Of a stretch of 23,779 nucleotides of DNA, positions 6,660 through 14,300 are shown one piece after another; within the stretch, counting starts at the first letter, position 1, and the number at the start of each line of letters is the position of its first letter. The notes beneath the pieces were generated by a model. That model made no database searches. It was not told where the DNA came from and saw only the letters and a program-made list of their open reading frames with translations. This stretch comes from a virus. A program made the position numbers and the translations under genes. The stretch lies in IMG/VR virus record IMGVR_UViG_3300025669_000194, positions 1 to 23,779 of that record. The stretch is one strand, 5' to 3'.

Positions 6660-7643
6660 CTATGTCACATAAGTGAATGTTATGCCATCGCCGGTAACCT
6701 CGGAATCGATGTAAATGTCATTAAGGTTATCGCAGTCCAGACCCATACTCTCACCAGCCTCCAGAGGGGTTCCTCTCCTCGTAGCTACAGCCGCCACGCA
6801 AGTTGACCCGCCAACGACTATAATGCCGGTGTTGTTTGTTTCTGCAGTAATGATAACGGACTTGGCTGCCGTAGAAGCGGCGATAACATTGGCTGTACCA
6901 GCAGTGGTCACCGCAGCCCTTGCATCTGCTACCCCGGTAACATTGTGACCAACCACTCCGATGTCAGCAGTACCAGCGAGCAGGGTAACATCACCGATAT
7001 CAATCTCGGCATTGGATAACACTACCTCTGTTCCAGGCTGAAGAGGAACCGCAACTCCATTCAACTTGATGTCGGCGACATAGGCCGCGTCAAATGTACC
7101 AGATGCTTCCCAACCGTATTCAATCGTGATACGGTAAATCGTCCAGCTCTTAAATAGCGCATCCGCCATGAACTGAGACCAGAGGTATTGAGTACCTGCC
7201 GTCAGGCCAGTGCCAGTGGTATTCTCTCCATAAAAGAACATCCCTCCGGTAGCTGGCGTGAACTTAAAAGCGTTCCAGCCCGAAGCCTTGGGCAAGTCTG
7301 CGTGGCCACCGAGCTGCGTAATCTCTGCCCGATTATCGTAATCATTGGGGTCATGCACCCAGATAACGATATTGATACCCATCGTTTCGGTTGCGGTCAT
7401 ATAGTACGACCAAAGTGCGGCGGTAAAAGTGGAAACGAAAATCTCATCAACGGGGATGTTGACCCTCGCCCAGTCATCGCCAGTCTGGACACCGCCCGTC
7501 AGCATGGCAAGCCATCCCGTGGAGCCCTTTTGGTCGAGTGGGGATGTTTCGCCTCTAACCCATGAAGCCAGTCCGTTGTTTCCAGCGGCCAGCGTGGTTT
7601 GTCCGAATAGTGGGTTTGCTACTCTCTGAATTGGAATCGACAT
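6660..7643 (-). CDS. Virion structural protein with two beta domains
   Basis: The protein has 327 residues. Residues about 25-200 form a jelly-roll-like region (WARVNIPVDEIFVSTFTAAL; MGINIVIWVHDPND; WTIYRITIEYGWE). The last 80 residues are a separate small beta domain ending GESMGLDCDNLNDIYIDSE then GDGITFTYV. I recognise this as a common C-terminal module of phage surface proteins: repeated hydrophobic strands, then NL.DIYI and GDGI. A central Ala/Thr/Val/Gly segment links the two. A strong AAGGAGG lies before the ATG. A capsid decoration or tail-surface role is likely; no enzyme motif is visible. Confidence 0.8.
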   Translation of the reverse strand: MSIPIQRVANPLFGQTTLAAGNNGLASWVRGETSPLDQKGSTGWLAMLTGGVQTGDDWARVNIPVDEIFVSTFTAALWSYYMTATETMGINIVIWVHDPNDYDNRAEITQLGGHADLPKASGWNAFKFTPATGGMFFYGENTTGTGLTAGTQYLWSQFMADALFKSWTIYRITIEYGWEASGTFDAAYVADIKLNGVAVPLQPGTEVVLSNAEIDIGDVTLLAGTADIGVVGHNVTGVADARAAVTTAGTANVIAASTAAKSVIITAETNNTGIIVVGGSTCVAAVATRRGTPLEAGESMGLDCDNLNDIYIDSEVTGDGITFTYVT

Positions 7644-7683
7644 GGTTTTCTTTCCTCCTTGCTATGATTCCCTTGCAGTTTAT

Positions 7684-8028
7684 TTATTTTTTGTGAGTTT
7701 TTCTGTGCGTCGAAAGACCACCCTTCGATAAACATATTTTACCACAGACGGAACACTTAAATTCCTCTGCGGTTACCGGCGCCTCTGTCGTGGTTTCCGT
7801 TTTGGTATCCGACTCAGTAGTAGTGGTGTCGGGCGGAGGCGCTGTCGTCTCTTCCTTGGCGGTCGTGGTGGCGTTCTCTGGGGCCAGCTCGACAACTACA
7901 TCAGCCTCTGGTTCCATTGAGACGAAATTCTTGGGAGATATTACCGTGCTCCCTACTATTTCGTATTCCTCGCCAGCAATCCTCATTCGGTCGCCGACAT
8001 AGCAATTTCTTAAACATCGATACTTCAT
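7684..8028 (-). CDS. Small protein with Thr/Pro-rich linker and C-terminal C2H2 zinc finger
   Basis: The protein has 114 residues in three parts. Residues 1-48 are a compact N-terminal domain (MKYRCLRNCYVGDRM, then AGEEYEIVG) like small phage proteins near capsid genes. Residues about 49-87 are a low-complexity linker of Thr, Glu, Pro and Ala. Residues 92-112 are a textbook C2H2 zinc finger: C92, C95, twelve residues, H108, three residues, H112, followed by a basic end (THKK). In phages this could bind DNA or RNA or serve as a protein-interaction knob; the linker suggests the finger is displayed away from the N-terminal domain. AAGGAG lies about 12 bases before the ATG, a longer spacing than elsewhere. 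Confidence 0.8.
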   Translation of the reverse strand: MKYRCLRNCYVGDRMRIAGEEYEIVGSTVISPKNFVSMEPEADVVVELAPENATTTAKEETTAPPPDTTTTESDTKTETTTEAPVTAEEFKCSVCGKICLSKGGLSTHRKTHKK

Positions 8029-8058
8029 ACTTCCTGCAAACTCCTTATTATTTTCCGA

Positions 8059-8087
8059 GGGTAGGGGGGAATTAACCCCCCATCCCC
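8059..8087 (-). other. RNA hairpin between beta-helix gene and zinc-finger gene
   Basis: The sequence has a six-base G run (8064-8069), the six-base loop AATTAA, and a six-base C run (8076-8081). Three more G-C pairs lie outside a small internal loop. In the transcript this would fold into a stable short stem-loop just ahead of the zinc-finger gene. There is no U run after it on either strand, so a simple intrinsic terminator is not shown. It may be an attenuator, a processing site or an mRNA stabiliser. Confidence 0.5.
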
Positions 8088-8090
8088 AGA

Positions 8091-8099
8091 ATTATACCA
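8091..8099 (-). promoter_or_regulatory. Possible extended -10 promoter (TGGTATAAT)
   Basis: The minus strand reads TGGTATAAT between the end of the beta-helix gene and the G/C hairpin. This is an extended -10 (TGnTATAAT), and the same nine bases recur at 11296-11304 before the scaffold gene. No good -35 is visible, which an extended -10 does not strictly need. It could start a short transcript for the zinc-finger gene and those after it. Confidence 0.35.
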
Positions 8100-8107
8100 C
8101 GATGGTA

Positions 8108-9037
8108 TTAAGTTTCAAAGGCATTGGCTGCGGTACAGCCGATTATCCTGGTAGCATCATCAACCAGGTCGAAGGAATCAGTCGCTCTCATAAAGCAACC
8201 GGCATAGATGATGTGCCCAGTGGTGGCATTGTCGTCGACACCGATGGAGCAGGCTTCGCTCAACTCGCCGATGTAGCAATTCTGGAACCTCGAGCCCCAG
8301 GCATTGACGCATCCAGCAGCAATGGCGATACCGACATCTCCGCCGATATGACAGTCTTTGATTACGCAACCGTGGAAGTGGGTTGACGTAATATTGAAGC
8401 CGACCGTGAACTGAGCAGCCGCAGCGCTCTGGTTATTCCACATGCAGTCGGTCATATTGACTCCGCCACAGATGCCCATCTCGAAGCCAGCAGCGGGAGT
8501 GCCACCGGGGTCGCCATTCGTGGCGAAGCAACAGTGAACAAAGTTACTTCGGAACAGGCTTGTCCCTTTAAAGGCATAGCCGCCAGTACCGGCCTGGAAC
8601 TGGAGGTTGTAGAAGTTAACGCCGCGTACCGTGGCCGTGGCGAGAACGCCCTCAGAGGTGCCGCTATCCGCGCCAATCCTTGCGATGCCAGCGCCGTTGC
8701 CGAACGGGTCCGCGCCGATACCTATGATGTCGCAGTAGCTCGGAAGCGCGACCAATGCGGTGTAGGCCGTGCCAGTCCCCTGGATGACGATGGTGTTGCG
8801 GATATAGTCATTGGTGGTAACGCTACCCCTGTCCTGGCGGTAAACCTCGGACGCCGTGATAGCGGTGCTCGGCTGGTCCATAGCCCTGTCCCAACGAAGG
8901 CCATCATTGGTCGCGCTGCCCGTGATGTTATTCACGAAGTAAGTGCGACCCAGGGTATTGTAGCTCCCGAAGCCGTAAGCGGCCCCACCGGGAACTATCT
9001 CAATGTTCTTGAACTTGTTTATGCCTCTCCAAAACAT
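8108..9037 (-). CDS. Predicted right-handed beta-helix virion protein
   Basis: The protein has 309 residues. After a short head, GRTYFVNNITGSATNDGLRW and the following AxxxPSTAI match the opening of phage beta-helix (pectate-lyase-like) proteins. The rest shows the regular N/C/G-rich turns of such folds (TVRGVNFYNLQFQAG, RSNFVHCCF, FHGCVIKDCHIGG, SRFQNCYIGE). Eight or so cysteines sit in the coil turns. A strong GAGGAGG precedes the ATG. Beta-helix proteins in phages are often spikes that bind or cut polysaccharides; no catalytic set is obvious. It lies just after the capsid genes, so a capsid-surface appendage is also possible. Confidence 0.75.
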   Translation of the reverse strand: MFWRGINKFKNIEIVPGGAAYGFGSYNTLGRTYFVNNITGSATNDGLRWDRAMDQPSTAITASEVYRQDRGSVTTNDYIRNTIVIQGTGTAYTALVALPSYCDIIGIGADPFGNGAGIARIGADSGTSEGVLATATVRGVNFYNLQFQAGTGGYAFKGTSLFRSNFVHCCFATNGDPGGTPAAGFEMGICGGVNMTDCMWNNQSAAAAQFTVGFNITSTHFHGCVIKDCHIGGDVGIAIAAGCVNAWGSRFQNCYIGELSEACSIGVDDNATTGHIIYAGCFMRATDSFDLVDDATRIIGCTAANAFET

Positions 9038-9048
9038 TATGAACCTCC

Positions 9049-9096
9049 TCAGTTCATTACGGTAGCAGGTTCGCCCTGATGACCGTATACGTTCAT
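9049..9096 (-). CDS. Possible 15-codon leader ORF before the beta-helix gene
   Basis: ATG at 9096 opens MNVYGHQGEPATVMN, and its TGA runs directly into the GAGGAGG Shine-Dalgarno of the beta-helix gene. It begins seven bases after a strong RNA hairpin. A weak GGGA precedes it. The geometry would let ribosomes on the leader affect the next start. So short an ORF can occur by chance, and I have no homology support. Confidence 0.2.
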   Translation of the reverse strand: MNVYGHQGEPATVMN

Positions 9097-9102
9097 TCTA
9101 TA

Positions 9103-9141
9103 AGTCCCAACCGAAAAGGCTTACCCCCTCCGGTTGGGACT
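9103..9141 (-). other. Strong RNA hairpin after the cement gene (11-bp perfect stem)
   Basis: The arms agtcccaaccg (9103-9113) and cggttgggact (9131-9141) are exact reverse complements around a 17-base loop. The stem begins six bases past the cement-protein stop codon. No U run follows it on either strand, so it is not a classical intrinsic terminator. Its place right after the most highly made capsid genes suggests partial termination or 3'-end protection of the capsid mRNA, which would lower expression of what follows. Confidence 0.65.
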
Positions 9142-9146
9142 GCGAG

Positions 9147-9566
9147 TTACGGATTCAGTACGGGCTGCGGAGACAGGAAGGCCGAAACCGTACCAGCCGT
9201 GGTAGTGGCACCGGCAATCGTGTAACTCGCTCCGATGTACTGTTGGGTAATCAGCCCTGCGGGCAGCGGAATGCAGATGGTCTTACCCTCGGTAAGAGTG
9301 GTATAGGCGATGGCCGCCGTCTGCAAAATGACTACCGAGCTGGCATCCAGGGTGGCATCTTCTTCGTCGATTATGGCAAAGACTACCGTGGCAGCACCCG
9401 TCGAAGCGAACGCCTCGTCGACTACGAAAACCATCCAGGTCGGGGCACCGTTGCCAATGTCGCCAACAACACTGCTGAGGTTGATGGCATTGGACGAGTA
9501 ATAAGTGTCAGCAGTCTGACTCAGGTCCTGACCGTCACTTAAGAGTAACTCTTTATCGACAAACAT
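9147..9566 (-). CDS. Capsid cement (decoration) protein, Bbp16-like
   Basis: The protein has 139 residues and starts MFVDKELLLSDGQDLSQTAD. The order SDAQ-like start, IGNGAPTWMVFVVDEAF, then GKTICIPLPAGLITQQYIG and a closing AFLSPQPVL matches what I remember of the Bbp16 family. Those proteins sit as cement on the outside of podovirus capsids such as Bordetella phage BPP-1. The position right after the major capsid gene is the same as in that family. A strong AAGGAGG supports the ATG. It should bind at capsomer junctions and stabilise the shell. No search was possible. Confidence 0.85.
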   Translation of the reverse strand: MFVDKELLLSDGQDLSQTADTYYSSNAINLSSVVGDIGNGAPTWMVFVVDEAFASTGAATVVFAIIDEEDATLDASSVVILQTAAIAYTTLTEGKTICIPLPAGLITQQYIGASYTIAGATTTAGTVSAFLSPQPVLNP

Positions 9567-9593
9567 TAATTTGCCTCCTTGTTATACGTTGGG

Positions 9594-10595
9594 TTAGCTC
9601 ACCGCTGATTCGGTGGAAAGCAGGTTATCGCAAACATGAATCGGGGCGCCCAGGAAACTGACCATCGGGTCGCCGGAAGGATTCGCCAGCGTCAGGTTCA
9701 CATTCGCTTTATTCTGCGCCTGCATATGCAGGTACATGGCAATGGTCTTGTTGGTGTACCAGTAGGTCTTACCAAGATTGGCAAGGCCATCGGACGGCCT
9801 GGCGTAGTAAGCCCTGAGCATCTTGTCCATCAGGTCAGTGCCAGCGCTGGCGTCAGCCATCAGGTCAGAAACATCGATGTTGCAGATGCGGATGTTGTAT
9901 CGGTAATCCAGTAATGCCATGCCGAGGTTCCACACGAAGTGGGTGCGGAATACCTGGTGCATATTACCACTGGAATCGACTGACGTGACTTCCCCGAGGT
10001 CCTGGGACGTGAGACCGGCCTTACTCGCCTTCGGGTAAATCATGGAACAGGTTTTCTCGCCCCAGGTAATCAGCCATACCGAGGTATTGTCGGAGCCGGA
10101 GCCACCGGCGTCGATTATCTGAGAACCGTAATCGCCGGTCGTGCTGTTGTACCGGGGGGACAGGCCGTGCATCTGCTCCGGGTCGGTGCCCTGGTTGCCA
10201 TAGAAGATGGCGGTGGCGCAGTCGGAGCTGAGACCGGCAATGTATGCGTCATCCTCGGAAGCGCGGAATGCGGCGGCATTACCACCGAGATTGGCGACAG
10301 CGGTATCCGCCTCGGAATACGCTTCGAGCAGGCCGCAAGCATCATCGCGCTGCACGGTGGTGCTTTTCGACGCGGCGACACCGTGGTTCAGCTTACGCCA
10401 GGTGCCCGAAGGCAACGTGGCTCGCTGAGTGCTCCGATGCCCAGTCGTCAGGTTGCCTTCCATGACATTGGCATCGTTTACGATGGGATTGGTGGCGGCC
10501 AGTACCTCAACGATACTGTCAATTCCACCTCCGGGTTTCTCTCGCTTGATGTAGTCAAGCAGGGTTAAGTACGAACTGCCTATTGCGGTAGCCAT
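9594..10595 (-). CDS. Major capsid protein
   Basis: The protein has 333 residues with strong resemblance, from memory, to the podovirus major capsid proteins related to Bbp17 of phage BPP-1. Shared patterns are NVMEGNLTTGHRSTQRATLP, GTWRKLNHGVAASKSTT, DDACGLLEAYSEAD, FRASEDDAYIAG, AIFYGNQGTDPEQMHGLSPR, and the late CNIDVSDLMADASAG. These proteins have the HK97 fold and build the icosahedral shell. The best ribosome binding site in the window, TAAGGAGGTG, stands eight bases or so before the ATG, as expected for the most abundant protein. It lies between the scaffold and the cement genes. Confidence 0.93.
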   Translation of the reverse strand: MATAIGSSYLTLLDYIKREKPGGGIDSIVEVLAATNPIVNDANVMEGNLTTGHRSTQRATLPSGTWRKLNHGVAASKSTTVQRDDACGLLEAYSEADTAVANLGGNAAAFRASEDDAYIAGLSSDCATAIFYGNQGTDPEQMHGLSPRYNSTTGDYGSQIIDAGGSGSDNTSVWLITWGEKTCSMIYPKASKAGLTSQDLGEVTSVDSSGNMHQVFRTHFVWNLGMALLDYRYNIRICNIDVSDLMADASAGTDLMDKMLRAYYARPSDGLANLGKTYWYTNKTIAMYLHMQAQNKANVNLTLANPSGDPMVSFLGAPIHVCDNLLSTESAVS

Positions 10596-10610
10596 TGGGC
10601 CACCTCCTTA

Positions 10611-11267
10611 TTAAAACATTGTTGGATATCGTTCCTTGAGCGCGTCGCTGGAGCTACCCCCCGTTGACTGACCGGAATCACCTTTGGGCGGGACGACCGG
10701 AGGATTGCCACTCTTAAATGCCTTGGCAAACTCTTCGATTTTAGCCGCTTCGGTAAGACCGAGGCTATTCACTTGGGCTTTGAACTTCTCGATGTCGATG
10801 TGATTCTTGACAGCAACGGTTACGATGCTGTTATCCAGTAATATCGTCTGCGCTGACGCCAATGCGGTCTCACCGGCCAGCTTGATGCGGTTCGCTTCAC
10901 GCAAGTCTGCATCTGCTTTATCGAGCTGCACTCTTGAGGCTTTTCTCTGCTGATATAAGGTACGGGCTTCGGGACTGGTACTGGCTTCAGCCTCTTCCTT
11001 CTCGTCGATTCGACGCTGGATGTCATTCAGCTTTGCCAACGCTCCGTCATAATCACTCTTAACGCCTGCGAGAGCAGAGGTCGCTGTAGCAGCCTCGTCC
11101 TTTGCAGCCTTAAGGTCCCGGCCCCACTCTGCCTTGCTGTCACTCAAGAACTTTTCGTGCTCTGCCCTGGTCAGTGTTTCGGGTACTGTTGAGGTCCCTT
11201 TGCCAGCATCAGAGGTCTGCCCATCGTTCTGGGGGTCGCCCTGTTCTGGATTTTCTAGGTCGCCCAT
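10611..11267 (-). CDS. Capsid scaffolding protein
   Basis: The protein has 218 residues. It is acidic and low-complexity at the N-terminus, then helical from about 34 to 140 with coiled-coil patterns (AALAGVKSDYDG-like; LNDIQRRIDEKEEAEAS). A small domain follows (IDIEKFKAQVNSLGLTEA), then a Pro/Gly/Ser linker and a short end LKERYPTMF. This is the usual design of scaffolding proteins that guide capsid assembly and then leave or are cut. The gene sits directly before the major capsid gene. GGAGG precedes its ATG, and a possible promoter lies in the gap upstream. Confidence 0.85.
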   Translation of the reverse strand: MGDLENPEQGDPQNDGQTSDAGKGTSTVPETLTRAEHEKFLSDSKAEWGRDLKAAKDEAATATSALAGVKSDYDGALAKLNDIQRRIDEKEEAEASTSPEARTLYQQRKASRVQLDKADADLREANRIKLAGETALASAQTILLDNSIVTVAVKNHIDIEKFKAQVNSLGLTEAAKIEEFAKAFKSGNPPVVPPKGDSGQSTGGSSSDALKERYPTMF

Positions 11268-11295
11268 GATTTGGTTCCTCCATTTAATCTTCTTA

Positions 11296-11314
11296 ATTAT
11301 ACCAGTTATGTCAA
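11296..11314 (-). promoter_or_regulatory. Possible promoter for the capsid operon
   Basis: In the 54-base gap between the giant gene and the scaffold gene, the minus strand has TTGACA (11309-11314) and TGGTATAAT (11296-11304). The two hexamers are only 7 bases apart, so they cannot be used together as a normal -35/-10 pair. The TGnTATAAT by itself is an extended -10. The same nine bases recur at 8091-8099. A promoter here would raise scaffold, capsid and cement expression above that of the giant gene. Confidence 0.5.
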
Positions 11315-11321
11315 GTAAAGA

Positions 11322-14300
11322 CTATTCGCCTGTGTATGGGCTCGTAGCCTCCCTGATTCCTGTGATTGTTTTCTCTGCGGTAGTAGGGGTAGCCTTTGTC
11401 CGTCTGTTCTCTATTGATGTCCATCCGAACGCTATCTGTCCCCACGTATCAAGTGGCCTGTTGTTCCACCTAATGCGTCGCTTTTCGGCTGCGGTGGCTG
11501 CCTTAAGATACTCTTCTACATAAGCGCTCCATACCTCCCTCGTTGGTACTCTTTCCCAATCATCCTTTGAATAGGGCGTACTATCCAGCAACCCGATGTA
11601 GACATTATCGTAGAAAGATGGGTGCTCTTGCAAGTACCAGTCATCCTCATACCAGGTTCGCTTCTTCCCAGTGGAATCCTCTGGCCAAGAAGCCGGTATC
11701 CCCTCAACAGATAAAACCTTGAAATCAGTATAGCGGCCTATGTACGTTTCTGGAACAAGCTCTTTATATCCAGTCCTCTTCACATCAGCAACCCCGAAGT
11801 CACTGAGTGTTCCATCCTTATTGAAGAGCATCGCCTGCCTGGCTATATCCCTGGGTGATTCGCCTGTTACAGTATTCAGCGGGTAGTCTGGCACGTAGTA
11901 CGCGGACTTCTCATCGGTCAGGCCGTCCAGTCGCTCGTAGTCATCTTGAAAATCATCGTAGATATTGTCGTATGCTACCACCGGCACAAGTTCTGGATGC
12001 GCCAATGCCTCACCGGCTCTACTGTGACCAATCGTCTCACTCATGAATGTGGCAAAGTGCTTATTCTCAGGAGCTGCAAGAAACCTGTCGCGGCGATGCC
12101 CGGCTAAAGGCAATTCCTCGTAGCTCATATAGGAATCAACAAATCCATCAGGGACATTACTCACCTGATGAGCGTGCTCGATACCATAAGCGTCGCGCTG
12201 TATCCTGGCGACACGGTAATCGTTATCTCTGTCCAGCATATCCTCACGGGCCAATGAAGCCAGCAGGTCCCTCTTCTTGCTCGCGGTAATCGTAGACCAC
12301 CACTGAGGATTATAACCGGCTGGAGGCTGTAAGGCGTCCACCTGGTCGTCGTCCATGTTGTTGAAGCGCTCAGATATCTCAGTCGTATATTTGGTGTCCT
12401 CATCACGGTACTCAATATCGATGCTAAGCGACGGTTCATTCCACTCAGTCATATTTGATGTTACCAGCTTGGCTGCCCTGGCTGTAGCAAATAGCTCTGG
12501 GTGCTCAAAGAAGAAGATCTTGACTTCAGCACTGTTACCGGACCCGGAGTCGATGGCAATCTGCTCTCGCTCCGCCCATAACTCCACGTCGTCAGCACTA
12601 TATTCCTTACTGATGGCCTGCATCTTCGCAAGACTTATTCGGTATCCGTTGTTAGGATACGCCTCATCGAATGCTGCCCACCTATCATCGATATCCTTTA
12701 TGTAAAGTTCACTGCTGTTATCTTTCAGTTTGTCATAATACTCTCGTTCGTCGCGGTACGTAGCCCCGAGCTGGTAATATTCTACCGCATACGAAGGCTT
12801 GGCAAATCCATACCAATCACGCAATGCTTCGTCGGACGCAAGGACCAGCAGCGATTCATGGCTCTGGGCGCCGTACATCGTAACCGCTTCCTCTCGCAGG
12901 AAATAATTACTTATAGACTCCTCATCAAGAGCCAGCATAGATTTACCGGCATCAGTGATAAGAGGGGCTGCTGTTTCCGGTATATCGTATTGCTGTATCA
13001 ATGATTTACTTTCATTATATGCCTCAATGGATAGCACCTTGGCCTGACCCCATACTGCTAGTTGCGCGTTTTCTTTAGGATGTGTCAATAAATAATCCGT
13101 CTTGGGATTGACCCCTATTTCTGGATTTTCCAAAAGGAATTGCGTTTGCTCCTCGGGACCTAACTTCCAATATTGGTCAAGCAACGCATATTGTTTTGAT
13201 GTCATATTGCCTAGTTCAGCCTGCGGGTATTTCCTGTCGAATGCTTTTACAGCATCTTCTCCGGTAACAGTCTTTGTCTTGTATCTCCCGCCCACTAATT
13301 CCTCAATAGTCCAAACAGCATCACCACCCTCGGCCACCAATACTTCCCTGTCCCCCCACTGGCGATAATAATCTTCATACTTTTCGGCATCCAAAGACGC
13401 AGGACTGTGATTAGGAAGCAAGTCGACTTCCCTCTTCAAATCCCTCGCCTCAATTATTACCTTGATTAGAGGGGGATACCCCTTCCTCTTATTTATCTCT
13501 TCGATTGTGACATCCGATAAAACACTCGTTACTTTCCCATAAAGGTTATTGGTTCTGAAATAGTCCACATCTTCGGAATAAAGCGGCGATAACTCACTGG
13601 TGGGTAATCCCAAATTCCTGACCAGTTTATGAAAATAAGTGTTATCCAGTTTCATCAGATTGACGCCAACAAACTGCGCAGCTACCTGCTGCGCTATCTC
13701 CTCTGGCCACTCATCTCTTCGAACTCCCCCTATGCCTTCGCCAATGGATAGAGGAACCGCACCCTCCAATTCATAGAGCAATCCCCTAATGATATTCTCA
13801 GGGAACTCGCCTTTGATTATTTTGGTCCCGTAATAATCTCTGTTCAATAGCAAGTTTATTTGTGTCTTAATCGCAGGCGTAATACGGTTGACGATAAACA
13901 TTGGCATTCCGGCAAATGGCACAGGGAACGGGATTCCCTCTACCTCCTGCGGGTATATTGCTCTAAAGATAGACCGATAGGAGCCGCCCAAGGGTATCCT
14001 GAAATCCCCAACAATGACACTGAGGAACTTCCCATTGTAAGGGTCGGGATTGACTGCATCCCAAACGGCCTTCCATATCTCATCATCATCTGCCCCTTGT
14101 GCTATTGCAGACGCAACGGCACTGGTAACAGAGGTAGCTACCACTGAACCCGCCAGCAGAGTCAAATGCCGAATGGCTAAACGCTCCTGATTAGAAAGTT
14201 TCTGCCCCGTGATTAACTTGGCATACCCCATACTGCCTTGAGATATCAAGCTGGCAGGTTGCCTTATAAAAGAATACGAGGTGGGGAACGCCCTCAACAG

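Noticed and set aside
8534-9079. A 181-codon open frame on the plus strand
   Set aside because: It lies opposite the beta-helix gene, has no ribosome binding site and no recognisable domain, while the minus frame does.
11296-11314. TTGACA plus TATAAT as a normal -35/-10 pair
   Set aside because: The spacing is 7 bases and 16-18 are needed, so only the extended -10 was kept as a candidate.
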